Positions 8,383 through 16,098 of a stretch of 64,000 nucleotides of DNA are shown here, piece after piece (the first letter of the stretch is position 1; each line of letters starts with the position of its first letter). The translations under genes were made by a program, and so were the position numbers. Below the pieces are notes generated by a model. That model searched no databases, was not told the origin of the DNA, and worked only from the letters and a program-made list of their open reading frames with translations. The stretch is from Clostridium sp. AN503 (lineage in GTDB: Bacteria > Bacillota > Clostridia > Lachnospirales > Lachnospiraceae): contig NZ_JBFDTP010000001.1 of NCBI RefSeq assembly GCF_040719375.1, positions 1,488,001 through 1,552,000 of the forward strand. Direction: 5' to 3'.

Positions 8383-9111
8383 TCAGTCATGCCGCTCTTC
8401 TTTGCAGTCAAAAGTCTCACAGAATCTTGCTGTGAAGGATGGCGTTTGACCGGCCGCATACAGATGTGCGGTGTCACCAAATGAGATCATACGGAAGCTG
8501 GCGATGCCCTGCCGCCGTTCCTCTGTCACTACGGTGGTCACGGAGGAAGGCGCTGCGCAGGCTCCGTGCCAGAGCTGCATGGGTGAGATGTTTAAAAGCC
8601 GGCTTAAGAGCACGCATTCCACACCAAAATGGCAGAACAGCACGATCGTGTCCCGGTTGGCGGCGGTGACCCGGTAGTAGCCCTTTTCCCGCTGGTATCC
8701 ATGGTGGGCCAGCAGTTCGTCCAGACCAGTGATCACCCACTGGTATTCCAGGTCCACGCCGGCCTCACACATGATGTCGGTCCGGCACCATGCTTCCCGG
8801 TCAAAATGCTCCGGCACTGCGGTCCAGTCTGCGGGCAGCCAGTCCCAGGCGATGATCGGCTCCTCACGGTCGGGCCGGTGGATGCGCGGTGCAAATTCAC
8901 GGAGCCACTGGTGTTCGGTGGCTTCCCGTCCCAGCTTTTTTAAGGTCAGGGAGGCGGTATCCTTTGCCCGCCCCAGAGGAGAAACATAGAAATCTTTAAC
9001 TTCCAGCTTTGTCAGGCGGTCTGACAGAAGCTCTGCTTCCCGCCACCCCGTGGGGGTAAGGGAATCGATGGAATAGTCGGGATCTGCATGTCTTACGATC
9101 AATATTTTCAT
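8383..9111 (-). CDS. Histidine phosphatase (phosphoglycerate-mutase-like) family protein
   Basis: The protein begins MKILIVRHADPDYS. The RHA(D) motif at residues 7-9 carries the phospho-accepting His. LSDRLTKLEVKDFYVSPLGRAKDTA is the second family block, and FCHFGVECVLL contains the distal catalytic His. Length (242 residues) fits the family. I place the start at 9111 because GGAG lies seven bases upstream there; an earlier ATG at 9180 has no good site and adds an unrelated tail. The substrate is unknown, and clostridial members are usually annotated as small-molecule phosphatases. Confidence 0.87.
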   Translation of the reverse strand: MKILIVRHADPDYSIDSLTPTGWREAELLSDRLTKLEVKDFYVSPLGRAKDTASLTLKKLGREATEHQWLREFAPRIHRPDREEPIIAWDWLPADWTAVPEHFDREAWCRTDIMCEAGVDLEYQWVITGLDELLAHHGYQREKGYYRVTAANRDTIVLFCHFGVECVLLSRLLNISPMQLWHGACAAPSSVTTVVTEERRQGIASFRMISFGDTAHLYAAGQTPSFTARFCETFDCKEERHD

Positions 9112-9252
9112 AGGGGTACTCCAATCTTTTGAGTATATATTATCACTAAGCTGCGATTGTGCCTTACGGCCTGTTTTCACTAAGTGTTCCTATTATATCA
9201 TAATCTTTTTAAGAGGAGCGTTTTTTCTATCGAAAAGGCGGGAAAAAAATGG

Positions 9253-9258
9253 TATGAT
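9253..9258 (+). promoter_or_regulatory. Probable -10 element for the binding-protein/two-component operon
   Basis: TATGAT at 9253-9258 has TCGAAA 17 bases upstream (9230-9235). It lies in the divergent region between the phosphatase and the solute-binding protein. The -35 match is weak. Confidence 0.35.
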
Positions 9259-9324
9259 GGTAAAAGCAGAGTAACGTGGGAAAGACAGAAGTGTGGTACA
9301 TAGACGAGTGAAACGGGGACAGGA

Positions 9325-10464
9325 ATGAAAATGAGGATATGGATAGCGGCCTGGATGACGGCAAAAACAGGTTGGAGGCTTGAAATAGAATATAAACAAC
9401 CAGAAGGGGGGTTGTTATGGGGGATAAAGCAGCCGTTAAAGCGGCGTGTGCTGCTCCCAATGGCAGTGAGCGTATTGCTCGTGAGTACTGTGTTGTCGGG
9501 CTGCGGAGGACCGGCGGCTTCCAGTGCGGAGGAGTATGAGATCGGGGAGGATCAGAAGCTGGTCTTATATACCTCCCACAAAGAGGAGGTATACGGGCCG
9601 ATCGTGAAAGAATTTGAGGAGCGCACGGGTATCTGGGTGGATGTGCGGGCGGGAGGTACCACGGAGATGCTGGAGGCGGTGAAGGCAGAGGCGGGGCTTT
9701 CCACCTGCGATGTTATGTTTGGAGGCGGGGTGGAGAGTTATGAGGCATACCGGGAATATTTTGAACCTTATGCCTGCAGCCAGAGCAGCCTGCTGGACAG
9801 CAAATACCGTTCGCCGGAAAATATGTGGACCATATTTACAGAGCTGCCGATCGTGTTTATCTACAACAGCAAGCTGGTCAGCGAGGAGGAGGCGCCTGTG
9901 AGCTGGGAAGAATTTTTAAAAGAGCGGTGGACAGGGCAGATCGCATTTGCAGATCCGCGCAAGTCAGGCACAAGCTATACTGCGCTGGCAACCATGGCCC
10001 AGATCTTAAGGCTGGATGAAACGGAGATGATGGATCAGTTTGTGGCGGTACTGGACGGAAAGCTGTCTGCCGGCTCCGGGGAAGTGGTGAGGGAGGTAAG
10101 CGCCGGTGTGCGGCTGGTGGGCATTACCCTGGAGGAAGCAGCTAAGAAGGAGATCGCTGCGGGAGCTGATATCGGTATGGTGTATCCGGTAGAAGGGACC
10201 AGTGCGGTCCCGGATGGCTGTGCGCTGGTGAAAGGGGCGCCCCATGAGGAAAATGCAAAATTGTTTATTGATTTTACGGTCAGTGACGATGTGCAGGATC
10301 TGGCTGTGGACCAGTTCTGCCGCAGGAGTGTCCGGATTGACATGCAGCGGGAACAGGAAGACATAGAGGCGCTGGGCACATTGAAGATCATCGATTTTGA
10401 TCTGAAGCAGGCAGGCGAAAGGCAGGAGGAAGTCTTAAAGCGCTGGGCGGAGCTGGTGGACTAA
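9325..10464 (+). CDS. AfuA/FbpA-like extracellular solute-binding lipoprotein
   Basis: The mature part begins after VLSGC and follows the iron/hexose-phosphate binding-protein family (family 1): KLVLYTSHKEE, EERTGIWVDVRAGGTTE, CDVMFGGGVESYE, IVFIYNSKLV, and FADPRKSGTSYTALATM. The lipobox Cys is about residue 61 from ATG 9325, long for a signal peptide, so translation may start at TTG 9412 just after AGAAGGGGGG. It lies 12 bases ahead of a YesM-type kinase and regulator with no permease. That arrangement resembles HptA-HptS-HptR of staphylococci, where the binding protein helps sense external hexose phosphate. A sensing role is therefore at least as likely as a transport role. Confidence 0.82.
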   Translation: MKMRIWIAAWMTAKTGWRLEIEYKQPEGGLLWGIKQPLKRRVLLPMAVSVLLVSTVLSGCGGPAASSAEEYEIGEDQKLVLYTSHKEEVYGPIVKEFEERTGIWVDVRAGGTTEMLEAVKAEAGLSTCDVMFGGGVESYEAYREYFEPYACSQSSLLDSKYRSPENMWTIFTELPIVFIYNSKLVSEEEAPVSWEEFLKERWTGQIAFADPRKSGTSYTALATMAQILRLDETEMMDQFVAVLDGKLSAGSGEVVREVSAGVRLVGITLEEAAKKEIAAGADIGMVYPVEGTSAVPDGCALVKGAPHEENAKLFIDFTVSDDVQDLAVDQFCRRSVRIDMQREQEDIEALGTLKIIDFDLKQAGERQEEVLKRWAELVD

Positions 10465-10476
10465 AGGGGACAGGAC

Positions 10477-12213
10477 ATGAAGGAGTTTATTAAAAAGTCA
10501 TTTAAGCGGGAGCTTTTAGCGTGCTTTCTTGTGGTGGCGCTGCTTCCCCTGATCATCAGCAGCACCTTTCTGGTCCAGCTGTTCAAGGTGAAGCTGGACA
10601 ATGACAATCAAAAGAAGGATCTGGAACAGGCGCAGCAGATCGATGCGAAACTGACGACGCTGTTTGACAATTTTGAGTTTGTGGCGGGAGAATTGGCGAA
10701 GGATGAAGAGATCCGGGCAGCGCTGAAGGCGGAAGGGACAAAGACCCGCAGCGAGGTTTATTCCCGGCTCTATGGGGAGACAGTCAGCCTGCGGGAGCGG
10801 GCGCAGGTGGAGCTGTATTCCGCCGACGGAGTATGCCTTTATTCAACGGGGACCGGGATGTTCCACACCGTGCTGCTTCCGTACTGGGGGATACTTAAGG
10901 TGTCGTCGGCCCATCCGGACGAGCTGATCATCCGGCGGGAGAAGGAATATTCCGGTGAGATGGATATCCTTCTGCGGGCGGCCCGGGCGATCTTGGACGG
11001 GGAAGATAACTGTATCGGGTTCGTTGTGATCAGCATGAAAGCGGAGCATTTTGAGACGGCGCTAAAGGGTGCGTACAGCGGCCAGGATGGGATCTGTATC
11101 CTGAACAGCTTTTGGGAGACTGTGTACAGCGGCGGGACGGCAGAGCGGGAAGATATCGGCGCAGTCCTGCGCAGACGGCTGCTGGACGGAGAGGCGCTTA
11201 CAAAGCCCTATCACAACAACAGCATCTATATTACCCGGCTGGGGGAGACCGGCCTTACCAGTGTATTTTTAAGGCCGGAGATATTTACGGAATCGACTAC
11301 CCGCTCCATGTACAGTGTGATCTTTATCATGGCCCTGGCAAGTCTGCTGCTCTGTGTGGCGGTGGCGGCGCGGATGAGCAATCACCTGTCCTGGCCGATC
11401 CGGGTGCTGAATCATGCCATGCTGAAGCTGCAGGAGGGCAATCTGGAAACCAGGATCACCTCCCAGCGCTCGGATGAGTTTGGGCAGCTGTCGGACAGCT
11501 TCAATACCATGGCGAAGGAGCTGACCGGATACATGGAAAAACAGGTCAGCCAGCAGAAGAAGCTGAACGATGTGCAGATCGCCATGATGCAGGCACAGCT
11601 GAACCCGCATTTTCTATACAATACCCTGGACACTATGAAATGGGTGGCGAAAGCAAACCACATCCCGGAGCTTGCCACACTGGCTGCAAAGCTGGCGAAG
11701 ATCCTGCGGACCAGTATTTCCAACGCGCCGTTCATTACCCTGAAGGAGGAGCTGGAGCTGGTGGAGTCCTACACGGAGATCCAGAGGATCCGGTTCAACG
11801 GCAGGTTCAGCTTCCAGTGTGAGCTGCCGGCGGAGCTGGAGGCATGTATGGTGCCCAAACTGATCGTACAGCCGATCGTAGAGAATGCAGTGATCCATGG
11901 GCTTGCGGAGTCCGGGGAAGGCAATATCAGGGTCCGGGTCAGAAGGCAGGATAACCGTTTGAGCATCCAGGTGCAGGATGATGGCTGCGGGATCGATCCG
12001 GAGCGGATGGAACAGTTAAATAACCGGGAATGGGAGAAAATAAGCGGTCACATCGGCCTCTACAATGTAGATACGATCATCCGGCTTCATTATGGGGAGG
12101 AGTTCGGACTTCATGTAGACAGGCCGCAGGAGGGTGGAACCCGCGTGACCATTGAGCTTCCAACCGGAAGGGGAGGCGAGGCGGAAAATGTTAAAAGTAC
12201 TGGTGATAGATGA
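10477..12213 (+). CDS. YesM/HptS-type sensor histidine kinase
   Basis: The protein has 578 residues. Helix one is near residues 14-36, an extracytoplasmic sensor domain fills about 37-268, and helix two lies near 270-292. A HAMP linker is followed by the His_kinase domain with QLNPHFLYNTLD (phospho-His378). The ATPase domain has IVQPIVENAVIHGL, DDGCGID and GLYNVD. It would autophosphorylate and pass phosphate to the AraC-type regulator whose gene overlaps its 3' end. Together with the preceding binding lipoprotein it makes a three-part sensory unit. Confidence 0.92.
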   Translation: MKEFIKKSFKRELLACFLVVALLPLIISSTFLVQLFKVKLDNDNQKKDLEQAQQIDAKLTTLFDNFEFVAGELAKDEEIRAALKAEGTKTRSEVYSRLYGETVSLRERAQVELYSADGVCLYSTGTGMFHTVLLPYWGILKVSSAHPDELIIRREKEYSGEMDILLRAARAILDGEDNCIGFVVISMKAEHFETALKGAYSGQDGICILNSFWETVYSGGTAEREDIGAVLRRRLLDGEALTKPYHNNSIYITRLGETGLTSVFLRPEIFTESTTRSMYSVIFIMALASLLLCVAVAARMSNHLSWPIRVLNHAMLKLQEGNLETRITSQRSDEFGQLSDSFNTMAKELTGYMEKQVSQQKKLNDVQIAMMQAQLNPHFLYNTLDTMKWVAKANHIPELATLAAKLAKILRTSISNAPFITLKEELELVESYTEIQRIRFNGRFSFQCELPAELEACMVPKLIVQPIVENAVIHGLAESGEGNIRVRVRRQDNRLSIQVQDDGCGIDPERMEQLNNREWEKISGHIGLYNVDTIIRLHYGEEFGLHVDRPQEGGTRVTIELPTGRGGEAENVKSTGDR

Positions 12214-12946
12214 TGAGATGTTTGTGCGCAAAGGAATTGTGCTGGAGACGGACTGGGCGGCGCTGGGCTGTGAGGTGGTTGCGGAGGCTGCCAATGGAGT
12301 GGAAGGGATTGAGGCGGTCCACAAGTACAGCCCGGACCTGATCATCAGCGATATCCGCATGCCAAAGCTGGACGGGATCGGTATGCTGCGCGCCTTGCGG
12401 GAGGAGGGCAGCAGGGTGGAGGTGATCTTTCTGACGGCCTACAGTGAGTTTGAGTATGCCAGGGAGGCGCTGAAGCTGCTGGCTTTTGATTATCTTTTGA
12501 AACCGTTTGAGGACGGGGAGCTGGAAGAGGCCGTGACGAAGGTGCGTAAACGGATCGAGGAGCGGCGGGAGGATACGGGAAGCCAGGAAGAAAAAGTACT
12601 GTCATTGAAACAGGGCGGGGCACAGAGCGGTTATATCCAGGAGGCTCTTGCCTATATTGCGGAGCATTATGGGGACGGGGATATCAGTGTGGGGACCATT
12701 GCTGAGTCGCTGGGCTTGAGTGAGGGGCATTTAAGCCATCTGTTCAAGAAGGAAACGGACTATACGGTCATGTCTTATATCACCCGCTACCGGATGCGCG
12801 CGGCCATGAAGCTTTTGGAGAACTGCCGATATAAGGTGTATGAGGTGGCGGAGATGGTGGGATATAAGGATATTACTTATTTTTCCAGCACGTTTAAAAA
12901 GATTGTGGGGGTGAGTCCGTCGGAGTATCAGAGTCGGAGGCGGTGA
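12188..12946 (+). CDS. Response regulator, receiver plus AraC-type HTH (YesN/HptR-like)
   Basis: The 252-residue protein has a receiver domain (VIDDE, phospho-acceptor Asp55 in ISDIRMPKLDG, Lys in LLKPFEDGE) and a carboxyl AraC-type DNA-binding domain (VGTIAESLGLSEGHLSHLFK, then YKVYEVAEMVGYKDITYFSSTFKK). ATG 12188 follows GGGGAGGCGAGGCGG and overlaps the kinase gene by 26 bases, which indicates translational coupling. Targets are not visible in its own leader. The ABC importer at 16099-21155 is the nearest candidate. Confidence 0.92.
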   Translation: MLKVLVIDDEMFVRKGIVLETDWAALGCEVVAEAANGVEGIEAVHKYSPDLIISDIRMPKLDGIGMLRALREEGSRVEVIFLTAYSEFEYAREALKLLAFDYLLKPFEDGELEEAVTKVRKRIEERREDTGSQEEKVLSLKQGGAQSGYIQEALAYIAEHYGDGDISVGTIAESLGLSEGHLSHLFKKETDYTVMSYITRYRMRAAMKLLENCRYKVYEVAEMVGYKDITYFSSTFKKIVGVSPSEYQSRRR

Positions 12947-12957
12947 AGAAAGGCTAC

Positions 12958-13252
12958 GCGTACCGCGCCGTTTGGGCGGCGGGTTGGCGAGAGGAAGTGA
13001 AACGGCTGCTGCTCCGGTTTTCTCGGTGGCGGATACTAAGAAAAAACAGGCGGATCAGACTGAGGACCGCGAAAACTCCAGGAAAATCCTGATGATTTTC
13101 CTTCCGCGTTCGCTTTGCTCCGGGTGTTGTACACCCTGCGCAACCTCAGCCTGCTCCGCCTGTTTTTTCTAAGTATCCGCGAACCTTGAAAAAGTCGCAG
13201 CAGCTCGTTTCGCTTCCCCTCGCCAACCCGCCGCCCAAACGGCGCGGTACGC
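12958..13252. repeat. Long palindromic element, about 115-bp arms
   Basis: The first 34 bases (from GCGTACCGCGCCG at 12958) are perfectly complementary to the last 34 (ending CGGTACGC at 13252). The pairing continues with interruptions inward: GAAACG-GCTGCTGC with GCAGCAGCTCGTTTC, and GCGGATACT-AAGAAAAAACAGGCGG with its complement near 13150-13180. The centre holds smaller hairpins (GGGTGTTGTACACCC) and the TTCGCTTTGCTC sequence. It fills the space between a plus-strand regulator gene and converging minus-strand genes. A second element of similar plan lies at 59633-59890. I see no coding potential in it. Confidence 0.85.
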
Positions 13253-13275
13253 TGGTTTTCTCGGCCGCCAGGAAG

Positions 13276-13560
13276 CTACATATGGTCAAATATAGTCTTT
13301 CTTTCTACGAATTGTCCAAACTGTGACTTCCATGTCTGGTGGATCGCTGAGTGGTCGAAGGCTTCCAGGGCATCTGGTTCCATCTCCATCTGGATCATCA
13401 GGTCGTGGCGGTTTGGGCGGTCTATGCAGGTGGTGTGAAGCTGGATGCTGTGAATTCCCGGCATTTTGGCGGCGGGAAGAAACAGGGCTTCGATCTGGAG
13501 GCACATAGCCTGTTTGTCAGTGACGGTATCATTGAATTTTACGATGATATAATGTATCAT
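13276..13560 (-). CDS. Dabb-domain (stress-responsive alpha/beta barrel) protein
   Basis: The 94-residue protein begins MIHYIIVKFNDTVTDKQA and contains MPGIHSIQLHTTCIDRPNRHDLMIQMEM and EAFDHSAIHQTW, the pattern of the dimeric Dabb fold. Members act as small enzymes or binding proteins, often beside sugar or aromatic metabolism genes, and no reaction can be assigned. CGGAGAAATC precedes the start. It is the last gene of a minus-strand unit with the cupin gene 36 bases upstream. Confidence 0.85.
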   Translation of the reverse strand: MIHYIIVKFNDTVTDKQAMCLQIEALFLPAAKMPGIHSIQLHTTCIDRPNRHDLMIQMEMEPDALEAFDHSAIHQTWKSQFGQFVERKTIFDHM

Positions 13561-13595
13561 GATTTCTCCGTTCTGTTCTCAATATATTTTCATTA

Positions 13596-13985
13596 TTAGA
13601 TAATCTTGACAATTGTCTTGTCATTTTTTATCAGCTCGCGTTTGTCCTGGCCATCCGGGATGAAGCGGAATACGACGAAGGTAGTGTCACGGCTGCTTGT
13701 ATTGGAAAAGGTGTGTACGGAATCTTTTACCCGGACAATGGTTCCTTCTTTTAGAAGCTGGTTGTAGATCTGTCCATGGTCCTGCCAGGAGAGCAGCAGT
13801 TCACCGGTTAAGATCAGGATGGATTCTTCCAATTTGGAGTGGAAATGCCATTCCTGCACAGCGCCGGAGGGAATTGTGTTTAAATGGATCTCATATTCAT
13901 TGAAAATAAAGTAATTCACTCTTGTGCAGTTATCTTTTACTACGGAAATGGAATCTTCGATCGTGATGATCTCTGGCTGTGACAT
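13596..13985 (-). CDS. Small cupin-domain protein
   Basis: This 129-residue single-domain cupin has motif 1 EWHFHSKLEESILILTGEL (His, His and Glu metal ligands) and motif 2 around VRVKDSVHTFSN (His). It may bind a metal and a small sugar-like or carboxylate ligand. It is followed by the Dabb gene and preceded, with a GGAGG in between, by the end of a small ORF, so the three appear co-transcribed from the promoter at 14190-14219. The substrate is unknown. Confidence 0.85.
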   Translation of the reverse strand: MSQPEIITIEDSISVVKDNCTRVNYFIFNEYEIHLNTIPSGAVQEWHFHSKLEESILILTGELLLSWQDHGQIYNQLLKEGTIVRVKDSVHTFSNTSSRDTTFVVFRFIPDGQDKRELIKNDKTIVKII

Positions 13986-14000
13986 GCTGGTGAGTCCTCC

Positions 14001-14168
14001 TTATTCAGCGAACATTGGGAAACAGACAAGTTCCACATCCCGTTTGCCGCTTATGGTATTCCAGATATAGAGTTTGTAGGTCAGGCTGGAATAAACAATT
14101 GTCCCGCCATCTTCAAAAGTGTCGCGACGCCAGGGAAAGAAAAGAAACCCCTCCTTGGCAGGGAACAA
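14001..14168 (-). CDS. Small unrecognised ORF, start unclear or gene damaged
   Basis: Between a strong promoter and the cupin gene lies a frame that reads as plausible protein (FPWRRDTFEDGGTIVYSS, then LTYKLYIWNTISGKRDVEL and CFPMFAE) and stops 15 bases before the cupin start. A consensus ribosome site AAGGAGGGG sits at about 14148-14156, but no ATG, GTG or TTG follows it at usual spacing. TTG 14168 is the only start-type codon in frame, and it lies before that site. The gene may have lost its start, carry a sequence error, or use an unusual start. I do not recognise the family. Confidence 0.35.
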   Translation of the reverse strand: MFPAKEGFLFFPWRRDTFEDGGTIVYSSLTYKLYIWNTISGKRDVELVCFPMFAE

Positions 14169-14189
14169 AGCAACAATATGTTTTCTTTG

Positions 14190-14219
14190 ATTATACCCTT
14201 ACAAAAAATCAAAAGTCAA
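14190..14219 (-). promoter_or_regulatory. Strong promoter of the small ORF-cupin-Dabb unit
   Basis: Reading the minus strand, TTGACT (14219-14214) and a perfect TATAAT (14195-14190) are 18 bases apart. Transcription would start near 14183, giving a short leader ahead of the small ORF. Confidence 0.75.
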
Positions 14220-14261
14220 CAGTGGTAGTCCGTTTTTTCGAGCTGTTTATTCGCTCAATGA

Positions 14262-14308
14262 AAAAGCATAAATAAGCGATCATGAAAAATCTGCTTATTT
14301 ATGCTTTT
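14262..14308 (-). terminator. Terminator downstream of the FMN-binding lipoprotein gene
   Basis: AAAAGCATAAATAAGC (14262-14277) is the exact complement of GCTTATTTATGCTTTT (14293-14308), with T-rich tails on both strands. It sits just past the stop of the minus-strand gene at 14358 and upstream of the next minus promoter. Confidence 0.85.
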
Positions 14309-14357
14309 CGTTTTGTGCTATCCTGCATTCAGTTTATGGGAATATCCGTTGATATGA

Positions 14358-15713
14358 TTATTTCCCTGCGGCTTTGAGCACTGCGTTTAAATAACCGGCG
14401 GTGTCAACCAGAGTGGCGCCTGAGATTGCATCTACGGGAGCTTCGCTGCCGGCTAAGTCTGTGACCTCTGCAACCTTCATGCCGTTGATATGGTTCTGGA
14501 TCGCATCAAAGTTCTTGTCGATGGTGATCGTGGAGCCGCCTTTTTCTGCCATGTTCTTGCTGTAGTAGCCGGTGTTCACACGTTTGGAGATGAGGACATT
14601 GCCTTCTGCAATGCCTTCGCTGAATTTTTCATCGCTGTTGGGGACGCCAGTTACGTCGGCATCTGCGCTGGTAAACTGGAAATCGTCTATGTAGCTTAAC
14701 AGGATGTTCTCTCCATCGGTCAGAGCTGCCGCCGTGGTAAAGCATTTGGTTCCGTGGGCGGCTGCGTATGCTACATTCAGCTTCAGCGCGGAAGAATCGC
14801 CGGTGAATTCGACTGCCTGGGTTTTCTGAGCAGTTTCTGCAGCCTCTGCGATCGCATTCAGATAGCCGGCGGTGTCTGCCAGGGTGGCGCCGGAAACTGC
14901 GTCTACGGCATCATCCTTACCTGCGATGGCTTTTACTTCATCAATGGTCTTGCCCACCACGAAATCCTGGATCACATCGTAGTTCCCGTCGATCGTAACG
15001 GTGGATCCACCCATCTCTGCCATCATTTTGCTGTAATAGTCCGCGTTTTCCCTCTTGGAAGCGAGAACCTTGCCTTCTGCATATCCGGCAGCGAAATCTG
15101 CATCGCTGTTCGGTACGCCGATGACATCATCTCCCTTGTCCAGGAACTGGAACTCATCAATGTACGCCGCTACGATCACGTCATCCTGCACGACTGCTAC
15201 CGCCTCGGTAAAGCAGCTTGTGCCGTGTGCTGCTGTGTAAACCTGGCCGATCTGAAGTCCGCCGTCGATCGGGACCAGAGCAGCCGGTGCGGCGGTCTCG
15301 GGCGCCTTTGTCTCTTTTTCTTCTTCTTTTGCTTCTATGCCCATGGCAGAGGCGACTGCCTTTTTAACCGCATCGCCGGTAACAGTAGCGCCGGACACGC
15401 CGTCAATCTCCGGACCGCCCGCCGCAACGACCTGCTTCTCCAGCTCCGGCAGCGCCTTGCCGCCGATATCCGGGGTTTCCTTGTCGCCTGTGATCTTACA
15501 TTCTGTGATCTTGCCGTCAACACTTGTGAGGGTAACGGCTACTTCTCCTCCAAAGCCCTCTGCGGTACCGGTCAGGGTCTCGCCTGCTGCGGCTTCTGTG
15601 CCGGCAGTAGTGGCTGGTGCAGTGGTCTCAGGTGTGGATGCTGTTTTGCCGCCGCATGCTGCAAGGCTGAACGCCGCAGCGCCGCAAAGTGCCAGTACAA
15701 AACTTTTTTTCAT
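14358..15713 (-). CDS. Exported lipoprotein with three FMN-binding (flavinylation) sites
   Basis: This 451-residue protein has a lipoprotein signal (SLAAC at residues 16-20), a Thr/Ala/Glu-rich linker and three domains, each ending in a flavin-attachment type motif: DGVSGATVTG (about 103-112), DAVSGATLAD (about 270) and DAISGATLVD (about 429). In exported FMN-binding domains the Thr of such SGAT motifs is covalently flavinylated by ApbE. Domains two and three are clear duplicates (AAHGTSCFTEAVA / AAHGTKCFTTAAA; YIDEFQF / YIDDFQF). I infer an outer-face electron carrier or small-molecule reductase with up to three flavins. No ApbE gene is in the window. It is monocistronic, with its own promoter and terminator. 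Confidence 0.85.
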   Translation of the reverse strand: MKKSFVLALCGAAAFSLAACGGKTASTPETTAPATTAGTEAAAGETLTGTAEGFGGEVAVTLTSVDGKITECKITGDKETPDIGGKALPELEKQVVAAGGPEIDGVSGATVTGDAVKKAVASAMGIEAKEEEKETKAPETAAPAALVPIDGGLQIGQVYTAAHGTSCFTEAVAVVQDDVIVAAYIDEFQFLDKGDDVIGVPNSDADFAAGYAEGKVLASKRENADYYSKMMAEMGGSTVTIDGNYDVIQDFVVGKTIDEVKAIAGKDDAVDAVSGATLADTAGYLNAIAEAAETAQKTQAVEFTGDSSALKLNVAYAAAHGTKCFTTAAALTDGENILLSYIDDFQFTSADADVTGVPNSDEKFSEGIAEGNVLISKRVNTGYYSKNMAEKGGSTITIDKNFDAIQNHINGMKVAEVTDLAGSEAPVDAISGATLVDTAGYLNAVLKAAGK

Positions 15714-15798
15714 AAAAAACCTCCTTTAAATTGTTGATGAATTGTGTGATTTAACTCCGGGATATCTTACCCGTTAAATCATTGTCATACTTTTTAAA

Positions 15799-15826
15799 GT
15801 ATACCACATCACTATGATTTTGGCAA
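15799..15826 (-). promoter_or_regulatory. Promoter of the FMN-binding lipoprotein gene
   Basis: On the minus strand TTGCCA (15826-15821) and TATACT (15804-15799) are 17 bases apart. This predicts a leader of about 80 bases ending in AAAGGAGG before the start at 15713. Confidence 0.72.
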
Positions 15827-16098
15827 TAGTTTATTATAATAGTTACTATAATTATTATTATAATTATCCAATATTGAGATATCATGATGAGATGAGTGAA
15901 AAAAATTGTGAAAAACAAACGAAGTAAACAGTTTGTTACGCATGATTCTGTGCAATATGTCTGAATTTCTAAAAGAATAACAGTTTTGTCCAGTGTTAAA
16001 AAATTCCAATCTGTCTTAGAATAACATTATCAGATGATGCTGCAGCATCTTAAACGTGTTTGTAACAAATAAGGAAAATTTAAAGGAGGAAAAGTAAC
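15827..16098. other. Divergent intergenic region, A+T-rich
   Basis: About 270 bases between the minus promoter and the plus-strand importer gene contain a very A+T-rich stretch (15830-15870), but I see no gene. The plus-strand leader ends in AAAGGAGG at about 16083. I could not find a clear sigma-70 promoter for the importer, which would fit activation by a regulator. Confidence 0.4.

Noticed and set aside
14754..15737. Long plus-strand open frame (about 327 codons) opposite the FMN-binding lipoprotein gene
   Set aside because: It is antisense to a gene with a clear signal peptide, three conserved motifs, promoter and terminator. The frame is Cys-rich and has no ribosome site or family resemblance.
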